Made by a program: the position numbers and the translations under genes. From Methanospirillum stamsii (GTDB taxonomy: Archaea > Halobacteriota > Methanomicrobia > Methanomicrobiales > Methanospirillaceae), in contig NZ_QGMZ01000014.1 of the NCBI RefSeq assembly GCF_003173335.1, positions 124,001 to 188,000 on the forward strand: DNA of 64,000 nucleotides, read 5' to 3'. A model generated the notes under the pieces. It was given only the letters and a program-made list of their open reading frames with translations, searched no databases and was not told where the DNA came from. This document shows positions 18,742 to 28,560 of this stretch, piece after piece (the stretch's first letter is position 1; each line of letters begins with the position of its first letter).

Positions 18742-20372
18742 AGATGAAAATAGTATGGTTAATTCTGACCGGATTTATTCTTCTGTCCGGATTTAATGCA
18801 CTGGCAGACGATATCTCCATGTCATCAGAACAGACTGATTATTACTTTCTAGCCGGAACTGATGCAAAGGTTCCTTTCATCATTGAAAGTTCTTTTCAGA
18901 ATACTATTCCCGGACAATTACAGTACAGTCTGACTGAGCACCAGGATGGCGGAGGGTTTTCGCTTTCAAAAATCAGTACACAGTCACAATCATTTCCGAT
19001 TGCACCGGGTAGATCAAATCATGGATTGTCTCTTTCTTCAGAAACGACAACTGATTTCGATCTCTCATTGATTCTTCTCTATTCTCGGAATACCCAGGAT
19101 TATGCAGCAATATTACCGACAATTTCAGTCCATTTTGTATCTGATATGAAGGATATAAAACAGGAGAAAAATACTGTCCGGTCAACCACTTCCGAAGCAA
19201 CCAAAACACCTTCTTCATCCTCTCAATCGGATCCATTTGCTGCTATGGATGAACAGATGGAACAGATGAGGCAGGAACAGCAACAACTCATGCAAAATTT
19301 CATGTCAATGAGTAGTTCTTCTTCCAAGATGAGTTCGTCTTCTCAGCAATCCTCACAAAATCCACAGCAAGCCCTACAGAATAATCAGATGTCTTCTTCA
19401 GGCGAAGCTCTCAAACAGCAGATGATGGCTGAAAGCCAGCAGTCAAAAGAAGAAAAAGAAAAATTATCTGAATCACTGGAACAGGATCCCCTCCTTCAAC
19501 AACAGGCATCTGAGCTTCGGGATGCCGGATATAACCAGACAAACGGAAGAATTGTTTCAACAGGTCCGGATAGCGGAGAGGTTTCTATTGATTTTGAAAA
19601 TTATGATAGTGAGAAAGTATCCCTGACCGGAAAAGCAGAAGATAGTAAGATCTCTTCTTTGAAAGCAGAGAAATCGGGAGAAATTCCAGTCCCTCAGGAG
19701 CTTGCTTCGAACTCCACATGGAATGACATGAAAAATGATTTACATAACAATTCTATGACTCCGACATCCGGTACTGTTACCCGGACTCCCAATAATACAA
19801 CGGTGAAGCAGAATTATTCAGCTCTGGACGGTAGAAATACAACTCTTTCAGCCAGAATCGTAAATGGTACGGTTGAAGAGGTAATTCTTGAAGAAGAAAA
19901 GGAATTTCCGGTATTTTGGTTATTGGGGATTCTTCTCATAATTATACTGATAGTCTTATGTGCAGGTATCACCTGGTGGTATTTCTCTACCCGAAAGGAT
20001 GAAGTCATGAGTAATCAGGAGATCGTGATTCCGGTAAGAGATTTTAAAGAGGTTGTTTGGGAACTTATCGGGCATGCTGAGAAATCGTATGTCTCCGGTG
20101 ATAAAAAAGAAGGATATGCTTTGTTAGGTCAGGCTGTGAGAGTTTATATCTCCGGCAGATTTGGAGTTGGTGAATCATTCACGAGTGAAGAGATTGTATC
20201 TGGGAAATGTAATCTCTCTATCCCGGAAAAAGACCGGATTTATCAGATTCTTAATGCCTGTTCCACAGTTGAATATATCAGGGGAGCTCCGGTTGATGAT
20301 GATTTTTTCGCGATGTTATCAGATATTAAAGCTTTTATCTCTGATGGTCCTAAGAATTCACTCAATTTATAA
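18738..20372 (+). CDS. Exported single-pass membrane protein with Ser/Gln-rich linker (BatD-like position)
   Basis: Residues 1-23 form a signal peptide (WLILTGFILLSGFNALA). A beta-rich domain (~25-135) is followed by a long low-complexity Gln/Ser/Met-rich segment (~165-260) and a polar region. One transmembrane helix sits at ~393-413, followed by a ~125-residue cytoplasmic helical domain. The topology and position after moxR-DUF58-vwa correspond to BatD-type partners, but I see no clear sequence match, so this is by context. The cytoplasmic part resembles the C-terminal domains of DUF4129-like proteins. It overlaps the VWA gene by 4 bp. Confidence 0.8.
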   Translation: MKMKIVWLILTGFILLSGFNALADDISMSSEQTDYYFLAGTDAKVPFIIESSFQNTIPGQLQYSLTEHQDGGGFSLSKISTQSQSFPIAPGRSNHGLSLSSETTTDFDLSLILLYSRNTQDYAAILPTISVHFVSDMKDIKQEKNTVRSTTSEATKTPSSSSQSDPFAAMDEQMEQMRQEQQQLMQNFMSMSSSSSKMSSSSQQSSQNPQQALQNNQMSSSGEALKQQMMAESQQSKEEKEKLSESLEQDPLLQQQASELRDAGYNQTNGRIVSTGPDSGEVSIDFENYDSEKVSLTGKAEDSKISSLKAEKSGEIPVPQELASNSTWNDMKNDLHNNSMTPTSGTVTRTPNNTTVKQNYSALDGRNTTLSARIVNGTVEEVILEEEKEFPVFWLLGILLIIILIVLCAGITWWYFSTRKDEVMSNQEIVIPVRDFKEVVWELIGHAEKSYVSGDKKEGYALLGQAVRVYISGRFGVGESFTSEEIVSGKCNLSIPEKDRIYQILNACSTVEYIRGAPVDDDFFAMLSDIKAFISDGPKNSLNL

Positions 20373-20489
20373 TTCATTTCTTTTTTCAAAGAAATCAGAA
20401 AAATTTATCAGCATACGAAATTTTTTTCATCAGTATTTGAATGATGAGCGAAGTTAAAAATTCTGAAGTAAAGTACTATCCGGGAAATT

Positions 20490-20672
20490 ATGGAAATTCC
20501 TTATGGCAATGAAAACATCTGTCAGTTCTGTGGCAAACCTGCAATTGGTATCGAAATACTTGGTTGCTGTAAACAGGTTGTTTGCGAAGAACATGCTAGT
20601 TCTTTTTTAAAAAACCTCTCACCTGGTGAACATCTGAATGCTGATGCCTGTTACTATGTCCGATATTTATAA
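20490..20672 (+). CDS. Small Cys-rich (zinc-binding) protein, 60 aa
   Basis: A small protein with CQFC near the N-terminus, then GCC, C and a CEEH motif, consistent with a single zinc site or two. It has no membrane segment. It lies between the MoxR operon and the DUF2207 gene, same strand. Family unknown; such small zinc proteins are often lineage-specific. The gene is supported by compositional pattern and by the regular Cys spacing rather than by recognised homology. Confidence 0.6.
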   Translation: MEIPYGNENICQFCGKPAIGIEILGCCKQVVCEEHASSFLKNLSPGEHLNADACYYVRYL

Positions 20673-20703
20673 TAGTTCCGGATTATCATAGTGGGAGAAT
20701 CAT

Positions 20704-22524
20704 ATGCAGAGTGAAAATAAGGATCTTATTTTTCTTCTCCTCATTACCGGAGGAATAGCTGTCTTTGGTTTTTCAATATTCTCTCTTTTCCAGGGAATTT
20801 TTGTATCAGATCTCATGGTGAGTTCGTATGATGCCACTTTTTCATGGGATGGAACACTTAACGAATCATATGTCTACTCCGTTAATGTTGATGATCAGTA
20901 CAGAAGTCTGAATAGAAATTTCAATGTTCCTGTTTATACAAGTCAGGGCTCCGGTTCCTATATTCGGTATCTTTCCATGATTCCACCTCCCGATACTATA
21001 GGATATCTGAAAGATGCATCGGGTAAAGTAACTCTCACGAGAGAAAAAAACCAGTATTTATCGGTAATTGAGAGTCGTGCAGGAAAAAATGAAGCCGGAG
21101 TATTTAATCCGGTTTATTATTCCCGTGGAATATATCCGGTCTCTTATGCCTGGGATGTGGTGCCTCCCATTGAACGGGGCAGTGACTCTGACCATCTCAA
21201 TATTGATCTGGCAACAATCCATATACCTTATGAATCGGTCAGAATAATTATACCCTCAGAGGGAGTAATCGCTCTCTATCCTCATCCGGCTGACCTCAAA
21301 GTGCAGAAAACCGATGATTCTTATATTCTTTCCGGAGGTGTGGCTGAAGATATTCCCCTCGGATTTGAGGTCCTGATTGATGAATCGGTTACCAAAAGCC
21401 TTGATGGAAAAATATCTTCAGTTTCCGGAACGGTAAAGGATTTGGCGGATAAGGCAAATCCGGGATATGTTTCGTATATAAATACAATTTACCGGATACT
21501 TTCATGGATATCACTCGGTTTTATATTCTTCATTCCTGCTGCACTATTATTAGTTTGGTTTTTGTTTGGGCGGGAAAAATCCTTTTCAGTGCCGGAACAC
21601 CTGAGTTTTGTTCCTGATCCTTCCCTGAAACCTTGGTTGGTAAACCTAATATTCGCCGGTAACCCCCAGAAGTTTACTGAAGAAGGTCTCCATGCAACAC
21701 TTCTTGACCTTCACCGGAGAGGGGTAATTGTAATTGAGCCACAATCAGACAACGGGTTTACGATTCGTGTACTAAAAACTGAAACCGGAGACCAATATGA
21801 AGAACAGGTAATCAGGACCCTTTCTGTTCTGTCAAAAGATGGTGAGATAACTCAAAATACTTTTAAGGATATGGCTGAAGATGCCAATTCTAATTCCACA
21901 ATGAGGAACCAGCTTTTGGAATACCAGAAATCATTCAATGAAATTCCGGCAGGCCTTTCAGACAGTATGGTTTCGCAATATATCAGGGGCGGTCATTCTC
22001 ACCTGATTCCCCTCCTCATTATTGCTATCGGGTTATTTTTCATTTCACTCGTGTTAATTCTGATAGGCCCCGGGGACAGGCTCATTCTAGGTCAGGCGGT
22101 ATATTATTCCTGTCTGAGTATTCTACAGGTAATCATTGCCTTTTTATTCCCTATTTCACTCTTTGGAACATGGAAATCTGATTACTATAAGGAAAGATTA
22201 CAGTGGGAATCATTCAGAAATTTCCTCTCTGATTCGGTAATGATGCAGCGATATAAGCCGGAGGACATCTCCATGTGGGGTACCTGGATGGTGTACGGAA
22301 CAGCTCTTGGGGTGGGGGACCAGGTATCAAAAGCCCTGAAGTCTCTTGATATCCATGTTCCTGATCTACCATCAGGAGGATGGTATGCCCCTGCGTTATT
22401 GCATATCGGATTTTCACCCATGCTTGCATACGTCCCTCCTTCATCAGGTTCAGGTGGCTCATTTGGAGGAGGAGGCTTTGGCGGTGGCGGTGGATTTGGT
22501 GGGGGAGGTGCTGGTGGATGGTGA
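20704..22524 (+). CDS. DUF2207 membrane protein with Gly-rich tail
   Basis: A 606-aa DUF2207 family protein. An N-terminal helix (~8-32) is followed by an extracytoplasmic beta-rich domain (~40-245), a transmembrane helix near 262-287, a cytoplasmic segment with a winged-helix-like part, two further helices (~430-455 and 462-490), and a Gly-rich C-terminus of GGGG repeats ending AGGW. This layout and tail are hallmarks of DUF2207. The family's role is unknown. ATG 20704 follows GGGAG. It is probably an independent unit; the next gene, ileS, starts 182 bp on. Confidence 0.9.
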   Translation: MQSENKDLIFLLLITGGIAVFGFSIFSLFQGIFVSDLMVSSYDATFSWDGTLNESYVYSVNVDDQYRSLNRNFNVPVYTSQGSGSYIRYLSMIPPPDTIGYLKDASGKVTLTREKNQYLSVIESRAGKNEAGVFNPVYYSRGIYPVSYAWDVVPPIERGSDSDHLNIDLATIHIPYESVRIIIPSEGVIALYPHPADLKVQKTDDSYILSGGVAEDIPLGFEVLIDESVTKSLDGKISSVSGTVKDLADKANPGYVSYINTIYRILSWISLGFIFFIPAALLLVWFLFGREKSFSVPEHLSFVPDPSLKPWLVNLIFAGNPQKFTEEGLHATLLDLHRRGVIVIEPQSDNGFTIRVLKTETGDQYEEQVIRTLSVLSKDGEITQNTFKDMAEDANSNSTMRNQLLEYQKSFNEIPAGLSDSMVSQYIRGGHSHLIPLLIIAIGLFFISLVLILIGPGDRLILGQAVYYSCLSILQVIIAFLFPISLFGTWKSDYYKERLQWESFRNFLSDSVMMQRYKPEDISMWGTWMVYGTALGVGDQVSKALKSLDIHVPDLPSGGWYAPALLHIGFSPMLAYVPPSSGSGGSFGGGGFGGGGGFGGGGAGGW

Positions 22525-22593
22525 TTTTAATAGTTAATGGCATAACATTTTGAATGTCTGCCTTAATCTATGAAGTGCATTTAGCGTCCAGGC

Positions 22594-22630
22594 TTTAGAA
22601 TAACCGTCGTTTTATTTCGATTATTCTAAA
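22594..22630. promoter_or_regulatory. 10-bp inverted repeat upstream of ileS
   Basis: A perfect inverted repeat with arms TTTAGAATAA (22594-22603) and TTATTCTAAA (22621-22630) and a 17-nt spacer. It lies 76 bp before the ileS start and 70 bp after the DUF2207 stop. It could be an operator for ileS or a hairpin that ends the upstream message. Neither can be decided from sequence. Confidence 0.45.
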
Positions 22631-22706
22631 TCCTTTTATCTGGCACTATAAGAAACACCTATCTGCCGGTGCAGCCAATTTTATAAGGAATTTTTGAGGA
22701 AATATC

Positions 22707-25700
22707 GTGCAAGAGGTTACCAGCAGTTTTACACCCAGGGATATTGAAAACTCTGTTCAGAAATTCTGGAACAAAGAGGACATCTATGCCAGGGTAAAAG
22801 ATCAGAACCGGAATGGAAAAACATGGTTTTTTGTAGACGGTCCGCCGTATACAACCGGTCATATTCATCTCGGAACAGCCTGGAATAAAATCCTCAAAGA
22901 TAGTATTCTCCGGTTTAATCGGATGCATGGACTTAATGTAATCGACCGGGCAGGATATGACATGCACGGACTTCCGATTGAAGTCAGGGTTGAACATGAA
23001 CTCGGGTTTGAAAATAAAAAGGATATCGAGTCATACGGCATTGGTGCTTTTATTGAGAAATGTAAAAGTTTTGCCTTAAGTCATAAAGACATCATGTCCG
23101 ACCAGTTCAGGTCTCTTGGAATTTGGATGAACTTTGATGATCCCTATCAGACTGTCATGCCCGAATATATTGAAGCGGCATGGTGGACCCTGAAACAGGC
23201 ACATGAAAAAGGACTCCTGGAGCGTGGTCACCGGGTGGTAAACTGGTGTCCCCGGTGTGAGACAGCGATCGCTGATTCTGAAGTTGAGTACTGGGATGAA
23301 AAAGATCCGTCAATATTTGTAAAGTTCCCAATCCATGGTCTTGAGAATGAATATCTCGTCATTTGGACCACCACTCCATGGACCCTTCCGGCTAATGTAG
23401 CTGTTGCTGTTGATAAAGATTTTATATATGCCCGGGTTGAGGCTGTAAAAGATGGAAATAAGGAAATCCTCTGGATTGCCAAAGACCTTGTTGAATCCGT
23501 CTTAAAACGAGGAAAATATCAGAACTTTTCAATTCTTAGTGAAAAGAGCGGTTCTGATCTTTCCGGAACCAAATATTCTTCTCCGCTTGCTCACCTTATT
23601 CCACGTCAGAAGGAAATTGATCATAAAGTTGTAATCGCCGGTTTTGTTGAAATGGATAACACCGGAATGGTCCACATCGCACCCGGACATGGATGGGATG
23701 ATTATCTTCTTGGCGTTGAAAAAGGGCTTGATATATTCTGTCCGGTAGATGGAGCCGGATATTACAATAAAGAAGGTGGGGTATATGAGGGTCTTTTTGT
23801 CCGTGATGCAAATGATAAAATTTTGGAAGACCTTGGATCCCATCTTCTTGGACGGATGAAAATTACCCATCGGTATGGTCACTGCTGGAGGTGTAAGACC
23901 CCAATTATCTACCGGGCAACTGAACAATGGTTCATCTCGGTTCCGAAGATGAAAGAAAAGATGCTATCAGAGATAAAAGCTACTTCCTGGTATCCGGAAT
24001 GGGCAGGAAGTGCCCGTTTTTATGATTTTGTCTCTGATGCACGGGACTGGTGTATTTCAAGGCAGCGATATTGGGGTATTCCGATTCCGGTCTGGCAATG
24101 TTCATCATGTGGTGCCAGCCGGGTATTTGGAACAGTTGCAGAACTGAACGAAGCAGCAGGTAGTAATCTCACTGATCCTCACCGGCCATATGTTGATGAG
24201 ATATCTGTCCCCTGTTCCTGTGGCGGGTCAATGAAACGGGTTGAAGATATCTTTGATGTCTGGTTTGACTCGGCAATGGCATCCTGGGCCACTCTTGGGT
24301 TTCCCCGGAATGATGCCCTGTTTCATGAGATGTGGCCTGCTGATTTTATCACTGAAGGACAGGATCAGACCAGAGGATGGTTTTACTCACAGCTTGGAGC
24401 TTCTACCATTGCATTTAATCGGTCACCCTATAAGAGCGTCCTGATGCATGGGTTTGCTCTTGATGCTGATGGCCGGAAGATGAGCAAGAGTCTTGGAAAT
24501 GTGGTCACCCCTGAAGAAGTAATTGAGAAATTCGGGGTTGATGTTCTCCGTCTCTATATTTTATCATCCAATGCACCATGGGAAGATCTGAAATTTAACT
24601 GGGACGGCGTATCTACTGTGAACCGGACGATGAATATCCTCTGGAACGTGTACCGGTTCCCGCTTCCCTACATGATTCTTGACGGTTTTTCACCTGCTCA
24701 ATCATCAGACGGGATATATGATGATGAATACATCGTTCGTTCCTATAGAGAGATGCCGGAGATTGATAGGTGGATAATCTCTCGTATTAATTCAATCACC
24801 AGACAGATCTCTGCCGACATGGGTGAGTACCAACTCCATAGGGTCACCCGTCAATTGATGAATTTCATCCTTGAAGATCTCTCAAGGTGGTATGTCCAGA
24901 TTGTCCGGCCCCGGATGTGGCTTGAGGAAGATTCTCCTGACAAGAAGTTTGCCTATGAAACCATTGCATACTGTCTTCGCACTCTCTGCAGACTTCTTGC
25001 CCCATTTGCCCCCCATATCACCGAGGCAATGTATGAAAATCTCCGGCTTTCTGCAGATCCGGTCTCGGTTCACATGCTGGCATGGCCTGCAGGAGATATC
25101 CGGCTCATTGATGAGAACCTTGAACGTCGGATGGATGTGGTCCGGTCCTTTGATGAGGCAGTCGCAAATGCACGGCAGGCAGGTAAGAGAAAACTTCGCT
25201 GGCCGGTGGAGAATGTGATTGTTGTGACATCAAGTGAATCAGTCACCGAAGCCTTCAGTTCGATGGAAGAACTGGCAAAGGATCGTGCCAATGCCCGGAA
25301 TATTGAGGTCATCCAGGGATCCTGGGACCGGATGCGGTATAATGCAGAACCGATCATGAAGAAGATCGGACCATCGTTTGGGAAGAAAGGACCGGTTGTA
25401 AAGAGTCTCATTGAGACTGCTGATGGTTCTGCCCTCAGAAAACAACTGGAGGAGTCTGGTTCGGTGACCCTCAGTGACGGAACTGAAGAATTTGTTCTCA
25501 CGGCTGAGCATATGACGTTCAGTCAGCATCTTCCGGAAAGGATCTTTGGTGCAGAGATGCCTGATGCGTCGGTATATGTTGATATAACCCTTACTCAGGA
25601 TATAGAGGCTGAAGGCTACAGTCGTGAGATCATCAGAAGGCTCCAGGAGATGAGAAAACAACTTGATCTGAATGTCGAGGATAATATCCTGATTGATGCG

Positions 25701-25895
25701 GTCATTGGGGATGAACATCTGCGGGAGCTTCTTTCTACTTCATGGCAGGATCTCATAAAACAGGAGGTTCGGGGGAAGATACTGAAGATTCATGAATCTG
25801 TAAGTGGCAGGGATGGGTCAGTATTGTTCCAGCTTGATCGGGATTGGGATATTGAAGGAGTGAATGTTACGCTGGGGATATCTCTGGCCGGATGA
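22707..25895 (+). CDS. ileS: Isoleucyl-tRNA synthetase
   Basis: Class Ia synthetase that charges tRNA-Ile and edits mischarged valine. The HIGH-type motif GHIHLG lies near residue 51, the CP1 editing domain includes TTTPWTLPANVA near 220, and the KMSKS motif is exact (GRKMSKSLGN near 589). Zinc-binding cysteines occur near 390-400 (CWRCK) and around 470-510 (CSSCGAS, CSCGG). The 1062-residue length is normal for the archaeal/eukaryotic type. The start is GTG at 22707, preceded by TGAGGA at good spacing; no ATG fits as well. Confidence 0.97.
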   Translation: MQEVTSSFTPRDIENSVQKFWNKEDIYARVKDQNRNGKTWFFVDGPPYTTGHIHLGTAWNKILKDSILRFNRMHGLNVIDRAGYDMHGLPIEVRVEHELGFENKKDIESYGIGAFIEKCKSFALSHKDIMSDQFRSLGIWMNFDDPYQTVMPEYIEAAWWTLKQAHEKGLLERGHRVVNWCPRCETAIADSEVEYWDEKDPSIFVKFPIHGLENEYLVIWTTTPWTLPANVAVAVDKDFIYARVEAVKDGNKEILWIAKDLVESVLKRGKYQNFSILSEKSGSDLSGTKYSSPLAHLIPRQKEIDHKVVIAGFVEMDNTGMVHIAPGHGWDDYLLGVEKGLDIFCPVDGAGYYNKEGGVYEGLFVRDANDKILEDLGSHLLGRMKITHRYGHCWRCKTPIIYRATEQWFISVPKMKEKMLSEIKATSWYPEWAGSARFYDFVSDARDWCISRQRYWGIPIPVWQCSSCGASRVFGTVAELNEAAGSNLTDPHRPYVDEISVPCSCGGSMKRVEDIFDVWFDSAMASWATLGFPRNDALFHEMWPADFITEGQDQTRGWFYSQLGASTIAFNRSPYKSVLMHGFALDADGRKMSKSLGNVVTPEEVIEKFGVDVLRLYILSSNAPWEDLKFNWDGVSTVNRTMNILWNVYRFPLPYMILDGFSPAQSSDGIYDDEYIVRSYREMPEIDRWIISRINSITRQISADMGEYQLHRVTRQLMNFILEDLSRWYVQIVRPRMWLEEDSPDKKFAYETIAYCLRTLCRLLAPFAPHITEAMYENLRLSADPVSVHMLAWPAGDIRLIDENLERRMDVVRSFDEAVANARQAGKRKLRWPVENVIVVTSSESVTEAFSSMEELAKDRANARNIEVIQGSWDRMRYNAEPIMKKIGPSFGKKGPVVKSLIETADGSALRKQLEESGSVTLSDGTEEFVLTAEHMTFSQHLPERIFGAEMPDASVYVDITLTQDIEAEGYSREIIRRLQEMRKQLDLNVEDNILIDAVIGDEHLRELLSTSWQDLIKQEVRGKILKIHESVSGRDGSVLFQLDRDWDIEGVNVTLGISLAG

Positions 25896-26117
25896 GATAT
25901 CCATTTTCTGGACTTCAAGTAACGATAAAATTATTAAAACAATCCCTTTTTTACAAGCCAATCAAATATTTTCCGAAAATGAAAAAGGTGTTGGTTCTGT
26001 TGAACCGTTTATGGGAAAATCATGATTGTCCGGATTTTCAAAAGAATGATTATGCCATGAGTCATGGATACAATATCAGACAACTAACAATAATACGAAA
26101 AGAATTTTTCAGATCTC

Positions 26118-28520
26118 TTATCCCTCTGGAAATAATGTAAAGTTATCTGAAAATAATGAAAAGTCATCTGAAAATAATTCATCATTCTTTTGAGAATTCA
26201 AATTAAAAAACCGCGAATCATCTTTCAAGTTATATACCTGAATCCGGTTTGTTATACAGTCGGTTAGATATACGAATCCTGAACTGTTGATGGCAATTTC
26301 ATCCGGACACCGGAAATCACCCTCATCTGTTCCATATGATCCCCATTTGGATAGAAAAATTCCATTTGCATCAAATTTCTGTACCTGATGGCGGGTGAGG
26401 TCAGTGATATATACATTATTTTGAGTGTCTTTTGCAATTGATCCCGGATTTAAAAATTCACCATTTTTCGTTCCGGATCCTCCCCATCCGGCAAGATAAT
26501 TTCCCATCAAGTCAAACTGCTGTATCCGGTCATTTCCGTTATCAATGACATATAATGTTTCGTTTATGCCTGATACTATTCCTGTGGGAAAATTGAACTG
26601 TCCGGGAAACCCTCCCTGAGATCCCCAGGTCATGAGAAATTGTCCATCTCCGGAAAATTTTTGAATTCGGTGGTTATTGGTATCACAAATATAGACATTA
26701 TCAGCATTATCCACGGTTAATCCACAGGGATTTTTAAACTGTCCCTTCTCTGATCCTTCTGTTCCCCATGTTGTCTGAAACATTCCGTCTGAATTAAATT
26801 TCTGGATACGTCTGTTTCCTTTGTCTATCACATACACATTACCGGTTTTGGATAATGCAACAGATCCCGGATAAATAAAATTTCCAGTACTATTCCCATA
26901 TCCTCCCCATTCCCTGATGAGAGTTCCATCAGGAGAAATCTTTTGGATAACATTTCGTGATGAGTCTGATAGAATTAGATTATCTGCTGAATCAATTGCA
27001 AGGGCTTCAATCACCGGATTTTCCAATTCAGAACTTCCTGTAAGTATCATATCGGAAAAAAATGAATAATACTGGGTATTCTCTCCGGTTATGGAAAAAC
27101 AATCAATACAGGTATCGTCTCTTCCATTTGGTTTTTTTACGGTCAGGTTCCAGTAACCTATCGGTTCACCGGTTAGATCGAATTTACAGGAAAGGGTATT
27201 ATTCGTGAGCATCTGAATGTTTGTTGCATATATCGGGGAAAATCCTTTCCTGGTTAAATAAATGGAATCCCCATATGAAAAATGGGTGATATTGAGTTTT
27301 GTAATATTAAAAATTTCCGTATTTGGTCCTGTAATTGGTGATATTTCTTCAATCTCCGGTTTGTTCGGAGTATGAATTGTAAGTGCATCATAGATTCTGG
27401 CAGTTTTTCCATCAGGGTTTGTTACCCCTACTGAAAAAGTATCAGAGGGCAGGTTAAGGTTTGAAAATATTGCTGAAATATTTTTTCCTGAAACAATTGT
27501 GGCGTTATTGGAATAAATCTCTCCATAATCCGTTCCTTCTATCCATACTTTTGCACCAGGAAGGAAATGTTCTCCGTAAATATTTATTGAAAAATTCGTC
27601 TGGATATTTAAGATATTCACCGGATGAATTTTAGAAATGTTTGGATATTTTGTCTCGGTTGGAGTGGGCAACTCCACATGGAGAAACAGGTTGTCAGTCA
27701 GGTTGTCAGAAATGGGTAAAATTTCTCTTTTCTCTGGAATTTCTAAATCATTTCCCTGAGAAAACCCGGTAATAATCCAGGGTTGTTCTTTTTCGGAAAG
27801 AAAACTGGCTCCCAAAACCAAAGAGGTTTTATTTCCGGAAAATTCGGCGAGATTGAGATAAGCGGTATTGGAATAATTTCCAGGAGGAACAGAATAGATT
27901 TTGATATTATCAGGACGTACAGTATCTTTAACTAAAAATGCTAAAGAATCCATAATTGAAATATTTCCATTTATAAAAAAGGAAAAACCCGGTTTATTAT
28001 CTGGAATGGTTACTGATGAAAATAAGAGGATACCTTTCTCATGGGTTGCAGGAGGTATGGTAATTTTTTTATTAACCGGATTATTCAACTGTGATGAAAC
28101 GATAATTGTTCCCTCTGGTTCGGTTGATAAAATCCAGTCTAATGGAATATCTCTCCATCGTTCCAGGGGGATATATAATTCGTTACTATTTGCATCATGA
28201 GGAGAATAAGAGTAATTATCCCCGATTATCTGAATTGAATCAGAATTTTTTTGTAAATCCCGAATGTCTTTAAATTGATTCGGGATTTTTATTGAATTTT
28301 CCAGAAAAAGGTTTTGCTTTAGGTAAGCCTGGTTTTCATTATTCCATGGAAATGATAATCCCAAAATATTATTTTTTATTTCTGGATTCGTGGAAATATT
28401 GTGAATATATTCAAAAATTGCCCGGTCTGGAATGAAAGCACTGGCTGGTATCTGAATTGAAAACAGAATTAAAAAAATTATTCCAACGATGATTGCCCCA
28501 TTGCAGATGGATTTTTTCAT
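26118..28520 (-). CDS. Secreted TIG / NHL-propeller surface protein, 800 aa
   Basis: Residues 1-29 are a signal peptide (ending SIQIPASA). Residues ~30-290 are a beta-rich domain I do not recognise. Residues ~295-480 contain one or two IPT/TIG-like immunoglobulin folds (IYGEHFLPGAKVWI, VGVTNPDG). Residues ~495-770 hold six NHL repeats with the pattern YVID-x-GN-RIQKF and WG-x-x-G, enough for a complete six-bladed propeller. The tail is short and has no visible anchor. It is probably an extracellular binding or adhesion protein. It is a lone gene, convergent with ileS. Confidence 0.88.
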   Translation of the reverse strand: MKKSICNGAIIVGIIFLILFSIQIPASAFIPDRAIFEYIHNISTNPEIKNNILGLSFPWNNENQAYLKQNLFLENSIKIPNQFKDIRDLQKNSDSIQIIGDNYSYSPHDANSNELYIPLERWRDIPLDWILSTEPEGTIIVSSQLNNPVNKKITIPPATHEKGILLFSSVTIPDNKPGFSFFINGNISIMDSLAFLVKDTVRPDNIKIYSVPPGNYSNTAYLNLAEFSGNKTSLVLGASFLSEKEQPWIITGFSQGNDLEIPEKREILPISDNLTDNLFLHVELPTPTETKYPNISKIHPVNILNIQTNFSINIYGEHFLPGAKVWIEGTDYGEIYSNNATIVSGKNISAIFSNLNLPSDTFSVGVTNPDGKTARIYDALTIHTPNKPEIEEISPITGPNTEIFNITKLNITHFSYGDSIYLTRKGFSPIYATNIQMLTNNTLSCKFDLTGEPIGYWNLTVKKPNGRDDTCIDCFSITGENTQYYSFFSDMILTGSSELENPVIEALAIDSADNLILSDSSRNVIQKISPDGTLIREWGGYGNSTGNFIYPGSVALSKTGNVYVIDKGNRRIQKFNSDGMFQTTWGTEGSEKGQFKNPCGLTVDNADNVYICDTNNHRIQKFSGDGQFLMTWGSQGGFPGQFNFPTGIVSGINETLYVIDNGNDRIQQFDLMGNYLAGWGGSGTKNGEFLNPGSIAKDTQNNVYITDLTRHQVQKFDANGIFLSKWGSYGTDEGDFRCPDEIAINSSGFVYLTDCITNRIQVYNLKDDSRFFNLNSQKNDELFSDDFSLFSDNFTLFPEG

Positions 28521-28560
28521 AAATATCTTTGTATTTTTGGTAGTTTTTCATGAAACTCTG

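Noticed and set aside
22214-22543. 109-codon ORF antisense to the DUF2207 Gly-rich tail
   Set aside because: Produced by the GGN repeats read in reverse; His/Leu-rich translation is an artefact.
25892-26140. 82-codon ORF overlapping the ileS stop by 4 bp
   Set aside because: Composition is AT-rich and unlike neighbours, no recognised motif, and it runs into the 3' end of the NHL gene on the other strand. Chance ORF is more likely.
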